Shown: piece after piece, positions 50,503 through 62,000 of the stretch | How positions within the stretch are numbered: position 1 is the stretch's first letter | Layout of the letters: each line of letters opens with the position of its first letter | Source of the DNA: Microvelia longipes | Lineage: Eukaryota > Arthropoda > Insecta > Hemiptera > Veliidae | Length of the DNA stretch: 64,000 nt | Direction: 5' to 3' | Assembly (NCBI GenBank): GCA_018340805.1 | Contig: JACMZG010001908.1 | Span: 34,551,294-34,615,293 of the forward strand | Program-made: the position numbers and the translations under genes | The notes under the pieces: model-generated | Databases searched by the model: none | The model's input: only the letters and a program-made list of their open reading frames with translations | Told to the model about the DNA's origin: nothing

Positions 50503-50589
50503 ACAAGTGGCAGCTGCGTGGGCGAAGCAATTTCTTTGTTAAAAATCGAAAAATAATCTAATTGAATACATTGTACACGCAGGAAAAAA

Positions 50590-50755
50590 CGGATGGTTTT
50601 TGTCTAAGGAAGAGTGAAGCGAGTCTAAAGGGGTACTTCATACTTCACTATAAATTTGGCTATTTTTATATCCTGAAGACGAGCAAAGCGAGTCTAAAGT
50701 AGAGAGGATGAGCTTAGTGAATCTTATGTACTGTGGAAAAATTCCGAGGTACCAT
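50590..50755 (+). repeat. 5S-composite repeat, tail only, upstream of the OBP-B promoter
   Basis: Two or three tail units (AAGAGTGAAGCGAGTCTAAA, GAAGACGAGCAAAGCGAGTC) end with attccgaggtacc, as other copies do. About 150 bp before the OBP-B TATA box. Confidence 0.65.
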
Positions 50756-50900
50756 ATTGCCGATTTTTGATAAAAAAATGTAAATAATAAAACTTGTTTG
50801 TCATAAATTGTTGTATTTAGGAGGAAGTAAAGGAAGGCAAGAGGGAAGTAAGTGGAGGGAGGCAATGCTAGGGAAGTAATCCTTGGAGAACTTGCCTTAG

Positions 50901-50935
50901 TATATAAACTCGGGGAAGCACCACAGTCATCATCA
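50901..50935 (+). promoter_or_regulatory. OBP-B core promoter (TATA box and likely start site)
   Basis: TATATAAA at 50901-50908, with an initiator-like tcatcatcatt about 25 bases downstream, giving a 5' UTR of about 60 bases before the ATG at 50989. The tail of a dispersed repeat ends only about 150 bp upstream. Confidence 0.65.
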
Positions 50936-50988
50936 TTCTACTTTTAACTTTATTTATTTATTTATTTTAAAAAAATAACAAATCAAAT

Positions 50989-51042
50989 ATGAACTCATCA
51001 ATTGTATTGGTATGCTTCGCTGCTATCATCGCTCTCTCACAG
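50989..51042 (+). CDS. OBP-B exon 1 (signal peptide)
   Basis: The ATG at 50989 opens an 18-residue hydrophobic leader ending in LSQ; the donor gtaatt leaves phase 0. It is the first ATG after the predicted transcription start about 60 bp upstream. Confidence 0.9.
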
Positions 51043-54000
51043 GTAATTTAATAAAATAAAATGCGAATAATAATTATTATAAATATCACCTAATTAAATT
51101 TGTAAAAATAGTAAAATATCAAACTAAATATATAAACAATCTAAAAATAAATTTAGCTAAGAAAAATAATAAAAACTATAAATTTATAGAAGGAAACAAT
51201 TAATTGAAAGAAGAACATAAATACATGCACAAAGAAAATTTGTGATAAATAAAGAAAATCTTTGAAATGAAAATTATACTAAATAAAACTTTTATTTTTT
51301 CAGGGCGCAGCAACATCCAAAGGTGGATTAAAAGAGAAAATGCAAGCTTTAGGAAAGAAGTGTGTACAAGAAACCAAAGCTACCCCAGGTAAGTTGTTTT
51401 TAAATAAATAATTTATTTCCTCAATTTTTCCAAAATAGAAAATATCACATAAAAAATCACATAGACACATTCTACTTGTTTTAAATATGATGAGTGCCAA
51501 ATTTGGGGCGAGTCAGATGAAAATTATGACCGTAGTTAGGGAAATAAAAAAAGAATGTTCCTTTAGCAGGGAGAAAAACACTTTTCACCCTAGGTATAAT
51601 AAAAAGTTTAAGAATCCCTATGTTGTCAACTATTCATGTTTGCAAAACTCGGTAGTATCAAAATGATAAATCCCTATGTTATTCCTACTTTGCCACAATC
51701 GCTAAAGTATTCGCATAACGATAAAGTCATTTTTATCTTTAACGATGTACAAATATTATTTAATGTTAGTTACGCCTGTTTTTATGCTTTTTATACTTTA
51801 AAATTAAACTAATTTAAAATTAAATAAGAAATAACTTACTGTTTTTGGTTAAATGCTATAGGTAAAACATGATGAAATTTCGCTAAAAAAAAGCCGTCTA
51901 AAGTTTGTTAGTTAACGTAAACAATTATAGGGTTGTCTCAATGCATTTTTACAAATACTGCAATATACTGATTCGAAATGTTAAGTATTTATAAAGTATA
52001 ACATAAAATGACGATTTAGTTAGTAAAACTACGTAAAAAATTAAATAAATAGTCCAAAATATAATATTATTTACAAATTTATCAGAGTTGTAAAAAAAAC
52101 TAAACAAAGATTTAGTTGGCACAACTGATTCTCTATTAGTGAATTACTCGGCGATTGTGAATTTCTTTCATTTGTAAAAATAATTTAATTCGGAGATACA
52201 GTGTTATTTTTACTTTATTACTTTATTTATAAATAAATACCGCAGTATAGTTATTGTATTTAACAATAACGAATGTAAATGAACGAATTTAATCCACGGC
52301 TTTGCCTCGGAACATTTTGTTTCCTTCGGCTAGCGCCTCTGCAGCCACCAAATAACTGGAGTCTAATAAACTAGAGCGGCCCTATAGGTAAAATGGTGAA
52401 ACATCGAAAAAGTAATCTGACCACCTTCAATTACAAATACTATCAATACACAATTACAATAACTTAAACAGGAGAATGTTAAAAATACAAATCAAAACAC
52501 GAACAATTTGCGGGAAGCCAAAATCAATTGTTTGATAAAACCTTAACTTACTCTTTAAGGAGGTTTCAATGAGGTTACACCGAGCCCCTGAGAGCCCCAA
52601 AGAGATGTTTCAGGGGTCTTAATGTATTGAGATTGGCTATGCCCCCTCCAGTATATATCTCTATGACTGGAGTAATGATGCAACTATATAAGTTGAAATT
52701 CTCATTTTCTTATGTAGACTTGTTACATGAATAAGTTAGGTGATGGCAAGGGAATAATGGATTTATTAAACTAATTAAACAACTTTTAAAAGTCTCTTAG
52801 TCTCTCTTTTAAGGTCTCTTTTAAAGTCTCTTTTTTGTTTCTATGAGGTATTAATAATAAACCTTATAAAATCCTACATGGCACGTTAAAATGATTTTTT
52901 TTTGTTTTGGTTTCAGATCAATCTAAAGTTATTTACACCAGAAACCTTCCTGCCAATGAAAATGAAAGAGTAAGTAGAGTCATATGTTTATTTTGATACA
53001 TAAAAACAATCATATTTATTTAAAATAGAAACGGGATTAGCAGCCTTTGTGGTCGACCTTTGACGCTACGGAGGTCAGTGGTTCGCATCCCAGGTTACGC
53101 TCTCAGGTTATAAATTATATACAAGATAATTGATCAAATAAATCGTCGCCAACTTTAAAATACACTTGGAGCGTAACGGTAGCTACTACCACATGAAGTG
53201 GTTCCTGCAGAAGTTAGTCCTGATGAGCCGTAAGGCTCTAAACGGGCATCATCATTATCATTATTATGCATTGTATTATTATATAGTAATGAAGTGACGG
53301 GATTGCTCCCAATTAACAATAGGGGAAATATAAAAAAAAATCTGGTAATATAAAAAACCTGGAGAGATGATAAACCTTTTCTACTATCATAGATTACATA
53401 TACGTTCTATCCTTTTTAACTTCCAGTATAGATAAATTATATGATTAAGGACTATAATTATAATCACATAATACTTCCACTCGTTGTGTGATAATAGTGA
53501 CTGTAACTATTATCACATAATACTTCCACTCGTTGTGTGATAATAGTGACTGTAATTATTATCACATAATACTTCCACTCGTTGTGTGATAATAGTGACT
53601 GTAATTATTACAATAATTTCCACTCATAATAGGTGACTGTAACTATTATCACATAATACTTCCACTCGTTGTGTGATAATAGTGACTGTAATTATTATCA
53701 CATAATACTTCCACTCGTTGTGTGATAATAGTGACTGTAATTATATCACATAATACTCCACATAATAGTGTGTACACATAATACTTCCACTCGTTGTGTG
53801 ATAATAGTGACTATAATTATAATCACATAATACTTCCACTCGTTGTGTGATAATAGTGACTGTAATTATTATCATAGTTCTAATTCGGTGCAAATAGTAA
53901 CAATCAGTAAGTACTAAAAATTAAATTGTGTCAACTAGAAAGTAGTAATATTATAAAATTAGTTCTTATGATAGAATTCTATCTTTCGTGTCAAAACCAA

Positions 54001-55290
54001 AAGGCTCCAACCAAGATCATAGGCTGCTCGGTCAGATTATAAAGAGACAACATTCCTGAGCTAACTTTTTAACATCGAGAACCCTTAATAAATAAACTAA
54101 TAGAGTGGATATATTGAAGGTTGTAAGATATTTATTTAGAATAAAACAATCTGCCAATGTGGAACGAGGCTTCCCTACCAATAATAGTCTCCAATTGGAA
54201 AATATTATATTGCCGTTCAAGCTTGGGTGTTTAAAAGGAAAGTACTCATCCATTTGTATAAATATCTCGAGAACTGCGCAAGCCACAGGTGTTTAGTTGG
54301 GGCATCTTTGTACAGAGAAATCATCAAAACATCATTATAAACAATTTTTATTTATGTTTTATATTATTTTATGATTTTTTTAAACTGAAGAATTAGCTAC
54401 CGTCGGTTGGATTTAAATAACCCTGGACCAGTTTCGGCTTAACGCCATCATCAGCAGGCGGAGCAACACTCGAGCTCTCAACTAATAAAGTTAACTCAGT
54501 AAATAATTTCTAGTCCCAATGAGAGGGTACATCAATAAGCTCGTCGTGCTCATTGGGACAATAAGTTATTCATCACTAATATAACTTTATTAAATGAGAG
54601 TTCGAGTATTGACGCGCCTGCTGATGATGGCGTTAAGCCGAAACCGGTCCAGGGATTTCGTTTTCAACAGCAAGTATCGACGATACCTGATTCTTTAATT
54701 GCTTCTTCAACTTGCGGTAAATATAACCTCCCTCTCTTTTTAGGATGTACAAAAGCAAAATAAATCAAGTATCTTAAGTGCCCTTCATTACTTTATACAG
54801 TTCTTCTTTGTTTCTTATTAACTTGTTCTTATTGTATTTATAACAAAAACTTTACAAAACTTTTTGCCTTCTGGCTAATCCTCGAAAAAAAGTAGCTGTA
54901 ATTATATTAAGTACAGTAAATGAATTAAAGAGATACTAATCGACCTTACATACAACAATTAACAGATTAACCTGATAATCTCATTAAATTATGGGATATA
55001 CATTTTTTAATCGATCCAAAACTGTAATTAAGTATGTAACTCAGCGTTAATAAATATATCTCTTTTACAATTGATGCCAAATCGATTACGTAATGTAACA
55101 TGAAAATATAATTGAAATGTTAAATTAAAACCAACGGCTCCGCAGGCACGGAGCGTCCCAGTGGCCGACACTTGGCTCTAGTCCTGTAGCAGTGCGTTGA
55201 TATTTAAGTAGTTTTGTAAAAAGCTTACTACCGCAATATTTGCGAAATTCCAAATGTATTAGGCGTAATAATGATTAGTATACATAAATT

Positions 55291-55331
<41 letters not shown>

Positions 55332-58300
55332 ATATTAATATATATAATATATCAAACGATGAAATCAAAAGTAATAGTAACAATAAAATTAAATTCTCTA
55401 TTGTTTCAAATACATAGCAGTATTTATTAATACTGCCTATTATAACAATAATAGCCTTATTTATTGTTACATTTTAATTTTATTAGGAAAAAATAATTTT
55501 ACAGGACTTCACTGCCTTCAATAATTTCCTAATTATAAATAATTTTACGTCAGCAAAAAACTAATTTAACATATTTTGTTGCAGTGCTTCTTGGAATGCA
55601 TGTACACTGGAGCTGGTTTGGTAAGTTTCAATTTTTTTTTAATTAATTCATAAATTGTAGCACATAATAACTCAAAGCAATTGCTAAGCATAGCAGGTAA
55701 AGTTTAACAAAGAATACATTTAAAAAATTATTAAAAAATCATTAACTTAATAATCCGCAAGACTGAAAGACACAATTGATTTAATTATTTCCACTATTAA
55801 TAAAAATGAAGTCAATAAATAATCTTTTGGCTAAAAATAATAATAACATATTACACTAGATTACAAATTACATGCAATATTTTACAATAAAAAAGATCAG
55901 CTCGTTAAGTAAACCAGAATAAAATTACCGATAACGATCTCATTTACGTCATAAGGAATAATTGATATAAAAAAGTAATTAAAAAATATAGAATATGATT
56001 AAAATGAATAGAACTGAATATTAACTACTCTTATTAAAACAAAATCAAAAGTAATTTAAGGATGAGTGAAGTCAAGAAGTTTATTAAGGACAATTACAAA
56101 GTTAACTCAAAAATTGCATAATTATTAAATATATACCAAGATTAACCAATTAAATTTGTTAATTGTGTACACAATTTTTTGGTACATTCATTCAATACTT
56201 AAATGAATTTAAATGGACAATGATCTTTTTGGATTCTAAATATAATCTTAAGGCTGTGATAACCGTACCATTTTAGTATTCCCCACTACAAAACGTGTAG
56301 ACTTAAAATTTTATACACTTTTGTACTAGAATTGTGTACAATTAACAATTTACTGATGAGTCTAATATCTTCTGATTTTTATATTATGCTTAAAAACGTT
56401 CTTTTAACTATTTAAAAAACTAACGATACTAGACACATTCCATGTTTCAGTAAGACGTATACTAAATTTCCAATAAAAATTTAGGCCGTGGTTTAAGGAT
56501 TAACATCAAATTGGGCAAAAATGAGGGTATTTGACATCTAAAGGTAATCATACTCTAGTGAAAACAAGATGGGATAACGGACGGGATAAAGGTCAATTTA
56601 AATTAATCAATTATTTCAAATAATTTAAAGTTAAAGTCAATTTAAATCTGTGCACAGTTAAAGATGTTTATTTACAATAAAGCAGAGCGCATTCGACCTA
56701 ACAAGAGTTCAGCACAAATATTTTTTATAACCTTACAAGAGGTTATATATTTGGTATTTTTTATGTATAGGTTTTTTGTGTCTTATTTGTATAAGACTGA
56801 TATAGGCTGAGATATAGGCACTGATGATGACCTCTTGTTATGTCGAAAGCGCTCTGCTTTAATGTAAATAAACATATTTAACTGTGAAGAGACATTTTAT
56901 TCTTTTTTCTATAACGATGGAGCGTGGGATAATGCATGGGAGCCAATGAGGTTAGTGCTAGATGTTAAACCACGAGCACAATTTCATATCAGGCCAACCT
57001 AATTGATTCCTCATCCATATTTTCCCACACTGTCTAATGATTATAACCGTGTGTAATACAATGGTAGCAGTCACCCTTAATGAATTTCCTGTGAGATGCC
57101 TCCTATATATTATGCTGGCATTACACTAATTCAATGCTTTCCTTATTAAAGTTAAAATTTATTATTTAATAATTGTATGTATTTGGTTTTGTTTGATTAG
57201 ATCCAAGATGGTAAATTTAGTGTTGAAGGATCCAAAAAATTAGCTGCTGCTAGATTCGAAAAGAAAGAAGATCTCGACAAAGCTAATGCTCTTATTGACA
57301 CATGCGCTAAAGAAGGTAAGGCAAATATTGTAAATTTAGAACATCATAAGTATTCCTAAAGAAAATTATACCATGTGTTAAAAATGAAAGAATTACGGGA
57401 ATTGTCTTAGTCAAATTTTTACTTTTCTTTATATGCTACAATAAATGTATAAATAAGTAATTTGCTCACAACCATGGTTGGTAATGAGGGTTCCGTGGGT
57501 TCAAAGAAGTAAACTTCCTATTGATTCTTAACCAGTTACATATGTATATATATTCACCACTCAGAGAAAGAATCTCCGCAAAAACCATAAAAGCCTTTTA
57601 CAAATATTCATGTGCAAAAATTCTATGTAGGGTTTACCATTCCTACCATTGCAGATATATAAAAAAAGTATTATGTTGGCTCTCAAAATTCCAGACCAAT
57701 ATATTAACAACTTTACAAAATTATCCTTTTAGCCATTTTTATGATATTCTCTATGATATTTATATGCTACCATGATAAATAAAACTAGTACATAAAAAAT
57801 AAGATCTGAAATAATTTATCCTTAGTCTCACTTTTAAGTTTATAGAATTCACACATTTTATATAAATTAAAAACAATGACTTTTAATTCTATAATTTGGT
57901 AAGCTATAAAATTTAAGCTATGGCCATTTCACCCAACACTGTGGGCATCATCAGGCTAATAAACTAAACACCACATTAACAACTAAAGATCACAGAAAAC
58001 AAATAATAGCTTTATTTGTTTTCTGTGATCTTTAGTTGTTAATGTGGTGTTTAGTTTATTAGCCTGATGATGCCCACAGTGTTGGGTGAAATGGCCATAG
58101 CTTAAATTTTATAGCTTACCAAATTATAGAATTAAAAGTCATTGTTTTTAATTTATATAAAAAATAAAAAGATCTGAAATCTTAGATTTTGTAAATATTC
58201 TTACTATTTAGTAAATTGATAAAAGAATTTTTACAATAGTAAAATTTACTTATACATATATTAATTATATACTTACATAAATTCAATTCCATGTATGTGT

Positions 58301-59036
58301 CTTTTTAGTAACCAAGAAAGACGGAGAAAAATGCAGTCTTGGACACTCCATCAGGGCCTGCACAATGAAGAACGCAAAGAACGTAAGTCTTTTTATTAAC
58401 ATATAAATTGACACAATAAAATCACTATGGTGATTGTAAGGGCCAGGAATGGAACGCACTGGTCAAGTTACCAGCATTGGCTAAAAGTTTTACAGTGTTT
58501 ATATTTCAATCCAGTGAATATAAATAAAACCATAAACATATTACCAACTACAGAGGCCTTATTGGTTCAATTTTGAAAAATTAAAAAAGTACTCTGCACA
58601 CCTTAACCTGCTTTTTGTTAATTAAACTATTAGTAAGAGGTTCATTTTATTTATAAATTAAAGGCACACCTAATTTAGAGCATTTCTAATAGAAATTGTG
58701 GGGAATTGAAATGGAATTTGGCGTAATAGAACCAATTTGTGATTGTACAAACTTAGTAGGTAAAAATAATCTAGTAATAACGAGACCAAAACATGACACC
58801 TATCTCATTAGCAATTTTTTTCAAACGAAATTCGCTAAAACGAGTTTGACAACCCAAAATCAATTCTAAAAACAAACACTAAGCATATTCGAAATTTAAA
58901 TTTTGGTTTTTATATTGAGGTGTTTTCCTTTTAGTAGTAGTCCTAATGTCTACCACATAGGTTTCAATTTATGAAACTCTTTCAATAATTTTATATTTTT
59001 ACTTTGTTTCAGATCCAATTCTTCAGCCAACATTAA
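50989..59036 (+). CDS. OBP-B: classic six-cysteine odorant-binding protein, seven coding exons
   Basis: Complete precursor of 146 residues, normal for a classic OBP. Exons: 50989-51042, 51304-51388, 52917-52969, 55585-55620, 57201-57315, 58309-58382, 59013-59036, all GT-AG with an unbroken frame. The first 18 residues (MNSSIVLVCFAAIIALSQ) are a signal peptide, so the protein is secreted. The conserved cysteines follow C-X26-C-X3-C-X41-C-X11-C-X8-C, with CFLEC for C2-C3 and C5-X8-C6; one more cysteine lies within the signal peptide. These cysteines form the three disulfides that hold the helical ligand pocket in this family. It shares all intron phases and four exon lengths with OBP-A, so the two are tandem paralogues, about one quarter identical in residues. 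Introns 3, 4 and 5 hold a tandem array, a SINE and three palindromic units with hammerhead-like motifs. The ligand and tissue cannot be told from the sequence. Confidence 0.94.
51304..51388 (+). CDS. OBP-B exon 2 (C1)
   Basis: 85 bp, encoding GAATSKGGLKEKMQALGKKC followed by VQETKATP, leaving phase 1. C1 lies eight residues before the splice. There is no counterpart of the proline-rich extension of OBP-A. Confidence 0.93.
52917..52969 (+). CDS. OBP-B exon 3
   Basis: 53 bp; with the split codon it gives DQSKVIYTRNLPANENER, the C1-C2 spacer. Acceptor tttcag, donor gtaagt. Confidence 0.93.
53035..53275 (+). mobile_element. tRNA-derived SINE, family 2 (full-length), in OBP-B intron 3
   Basis: The head GGGATTAGCAGCC ... 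GGTTCGCATCCC looks like Pol III A and B boxes. The body contains ACGCTCTC and GAGCGTAACGG. The tail TGATGAGCCGTAAGGCTC ... AACGGGCAT ends in an ATC/ATT simple repeat. A second, 5'-truncated copy lies on the - strand at 45405-45580. Confidence 0.7.
53445..53875. repeat. 49-bp tandem array with hairpin monomers (OBP-B intron 3)
   Basis: TCACATAATACTTCCACTCG recurs about every 49 bp, in about nine copies. In each, TATTATCACA and TGTGTGATAATA can pair, so every monomer is a stem-loop. Two monomers near 53610 and 53755 are truncated. Confidence 0.78.
54400..54670 (+). repeat. Inverted-repeat unit with two facing hammerhead-like motifs (OBP-B intron 3)
   Basis: On the + strand, 54613-54654: CCTG, CTGATGA, stem II GGC/GCC, GAAA, ACCGGT, GUC triplet, then CAGG to close stem I with CCTG. 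All conserved core positions are present, with one bulged T before stem II. The mirror copy on the - strand is at 54421-54463. The inner part (54470-54605) is also imperfectly palindromic. Confidence 0.62.
55288..55352. repeat. (AT)n microsatellite in OBP-B intron 3
   Basis: About 60 bp of TA-rich repeats. Confidence 0.9.
55585..55620 (+). CDS. OBP-B exon 4 (C2-C3)
   Basis: 36 bp, encoding CFLECMYTGAGL. Acceptor ttgcag, donor gtaagt. Confidence 0.94.
56653..56886 (+). repeat. Inverted-repeat unit with hammerhead-like motif (OBP-B intron 4)
   Basis: Arms 56653-56706 and 56832-56886 match at all but about four positions. The motif at 56819-56856: CTGATGA, stem II GAC/GTC, GAAA, self-complementary AGCGCT, CUC triplet; the flanks TGCTT and GGCA form a five-pair stem I. 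Confidence 0.6.
56908..57060. mobile_element. Degenerate relative of the 176-bp MITE (OBP-B intron 4)
   Basis: Shares the interior (GTTAGTGCTAGATGTTAAACC, then cacgagcacaa) and a decayed CACTGTCTAATG end with 7643-7818. Terminal repeats are mostly lost. Confidence 0.5.
57201..57315 (+). CDS. OBP-B exon 5 (C4)
   Basis: 115 bp, encoding IQDGKFSVEG...LIDTCAKE, with C4 at residue 35 of 38. Acceptor gattag, donor gtaag. Confidence 0.94.
57856..58162. repeat. Palindrome, 150-bp arms, hammerhead-like motif in each arm (OBP-B intron 5)
   Basis: Left arm 57856-58005, loop 58006-58012, right arm 58013-58162; I found no mismatch between the arms. On the + strand, CTGATGA at 58064-58070 is followed by GCCCA/TGGGT (stem II), GAAA, the palindrome ATGGCCAT and an AUA triplet. 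The left arm gives the same motif on the - strand. Confidence 0.8.
58309..58382 (+). CDS. OBP-B exon 6 (C5-C6)
   Basis: 74 bp, encoding VTKKDGEKCSLGHSIRAC then TMKNAKN. C5-X8-C6. Acceptor tttttag, donor gtaag. Confidence 0.94.
59013..59036 (+). CDS. OBP-B exon 7 (C-terminus, stop)
   Basis: IQFFSQH then taa, after a strong acceptor (actttgtttcag). The following 3' UTR is A-rich. I see no canonical AATAAA close to the stop; the nearest clear ones are near 59618. Confidence 0.9.
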   Translation: MQFFSQH

Positions 59037-59039
59037 GAA

Positions 59040-62000
59040 ATTCAAACAATGATCTCCGCATCCTTCATTTAATCTTAGAGCAACAACAAATTACAATCTC
59101 ATAAAAAATCAAAGAAAAACAGAAAAAAGAAGAAAAAACAAAAAAAAGTTGAAACAGATCTCTTGACTGAAAATCTATAGGAAGATGTTAATAATTGTAT
59201 TTATTTAATTTATTAGAATCAAAATATATTAGAATTCAAAAGATTAATATTTGTTTTTTTTTTGTTAAAACCAAGGGTGTTATAAAACATTTATTTAACC
59301 TTACCATTAGAGAAAGGTTAAAGTTGATCAAAGATTACAATACCTTTATTAGGGTTTCAAAGATATTCTTCGAAACCCTTATACTTTCTGTCGAGCGTCT
59401 GTCTGTCCCATTTCACACCTCAGGAACTACAATAGCTAGTTTTTATAATATTATTTTGCAAATACTACACTTAAAAGCATATGCATTTGACTAACTGATA
59501 ATTAATTAACTCATAAACTAATAAGAGTATTAATTATAACCAGAATAATATATATTTATTCATTTAAGTTACTTATTATTATTACAAATTATTATTATTA
59601 AAAAAATATATACAAACAAATAAAAATAAAATGTAAAACTAGAAATGAGTGGATAGTGGTCGTAGCTAAAGGCAGTACTGAGGACCAAGGAATGAAAATT
59701 AAACCTTAAAACTACAAACAAACCGAAACTGCAAAACAAAACAATCTTAAAGCCATATTACATTTACTTCCAAAGAATTAATTATAATCAAAAACAATTC
59801 AAGCCTGTCATATTAAGTTTAAGGCTCTAAAAAATTTAGAAGTAAATAACAACATTTAAGGTACTGACAAAAGCAAATGATATTACAGTAGAAGATCCTA
59901 TATCTTCTACTGTGAAGTATATGAAACTCTTTTTTCCTATTAGCAAAGAACGGACTAACTTTTTAAATACTGATCCCAATTATTGATCCTTCCCCCAATA
60001 CCCCTCCACATACATCAGCCTAACAACTATATAAGCAGCATTTCCTGATGAAACTTATTAAAATTAGCTGGTCATAGTTAATATTTCTTCTAATCAACTT
60101 TTATTTGTATTAGAGTGATCATATAAAATAATAAAATTAAACTCTTAATAACAAGTAACTCACTAATAACTAAAATAAAAAAAAGTTATTGCTAATTATA
60201 TAGGGTGGACCCCTCTCCCAAATTTATAAGGGGGCCTAATAAAAAATAAATAAATAAAGCAATAATTGAATCAAAGATAATGTAGTATACCTTAACAATC
60301 TTTGAATTGAATAACTAGTAGAATTATAACTATACATTTATTAAATAGCAATAGAGATATAATTTATAATAGAGTGAACAATAGAAATATTTAATAATAA
60401 AAACTACATATCTAGGTTTAAGCAGTATTGCTTTTTGGAGAAAGAAAAATGAAGGAGGCTATATACACTACCACACATAATTTAAATAAAACTGTGGTTC
60501 CCTCGGGTTTTGCATCAGGAACCAACTAGATGATCAGTGAAATAATGACAATCTTTACACCCAAGGTGCATAAATAACTAAAAATGACAATACCAAAGAG
60601 TAACTCCAGTCATTGACTGACTGAATGGCCAACAACTAATCCAGAATGACGATATTTGTCAGTTAAACTTTTTTTTTGTAAACCCTTCTTTTCAATTGAT
60701 GAAGTTTATCACAGGGGGGGGGGGCATAAAGGTGAAAAAGTGTTGTCACCGTTTTCAAGGAAAATAGATGGGGATGGGACAAATTGTTCCATATAGAGTT
60801 TAAAAGTATTGGAGAAGCGTATAAAGTGTGTGTTTTTCACTTTTATGATTTAACACCTTTAATGTCAACAGACTATGTTCTAGTATTTTTTTTTATTTTC
60901 TTAGGATTCATGACTTAATAATCTCAAACAAGGTAAGAATAACATTGTGCAATTAACCATAATATAATAATAAAGAACTAATATTTTACTCGACATGTTT
61001 ATAACCTGACAATAGGAAGGATGTAGTAGTGCTACAAGAGCCCGAGGTAGTAATGTTGGGGGTTGGCAACATCTTTTTACATTGTGTACCTTCTCCTTTA
61101 TATAAGTTCTTTGAAATCTATAAAGCCAGGAAATTTTTAAATTTAATAGTTTGAGGCAATAGCGATATTCAATCCTTTGACTATGACAGGTCACATCAAA
61201 TGAGTTGGGAGGATTTAAAAAAAAGTTAGATGGTCGATATGCTGGGACCTAAGGCTTACATTATCCAATGCAAAAGATGAGTGTTGGAAAACTAGCCTAG
61301 AGAATTTAAAATTCTTTAAAAAACTAGCCTTTTAAATTTAGAATGAGCGAGTGGTATGCCCCACTGATGGAGATATATAACCTTAGTTAGCTTGCTATGA
61401 TAAAACTTAATTGTAATATTTATGATAAATAATAAAAATGCCACTACTTATAGTGACCCCCTTTAAATTTGTGGCACAGTAAAAGTCAAAGGGTTAAAGC
61501 TGTTTAGTGATTTTAATAATCACTTTGTGTTAAAAAAAACTGCTAATCTTAATTTTAACTAATTATAAGGATGCATTTTTTGTCAAATAAATTCAATAAG
61601 ATTACTTTGCTGTATTATGTTAACGTAATTTTATAAAAGAAGGCTTAACAAGTTTAGCAAATTTTCTAAAAAAAAAGTAGTTAATTGTCATTCAAGGGAG
61701 TTGGGTGAACCAATTCTATTCAGATATACGGTATCCATGATTACAACTATGTATTGATAAAAATAACAAATGGGTGTAGGTGAAATAATTAACAGCAAAC
61801 TATTTATACGATATTTCTTAAAATGACAGGGATCATGCTCTGCAGAGTTCCGATTGTTTAGCTTTTTAATGCTTTATTCAACAGGGTGGGCAGTGGCAAC
61901 TGCCACTAACAACCAAGTGTAAAATAAAGTTGACCATAAGTTATTTGAGAAAAAATATTGTATTAAAAAGGGGTGTAACCTTGGATGTTATACCCCAAAA

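Noticed and set aside
53210..53250. Hammerhead core in the SINE tail (CTGATGAGCCGTAAGGC...)
   Set aside because: CTGATGA and a paired stem II are present, but GAAA is replaced by a CUAAA-type sequence in both SINE copies, so the core is incomplete.
53445..53875. CRISPR-like array
   Set aside because: The 49-bp units are contiguous with no unique spacers, and the host is a eukaryote.
59195..59494. 99-codon frame after OBP-B
   Set aside because: AT-rich composition, a hairpin inside, no recognisable domain and no splice or promoter context.
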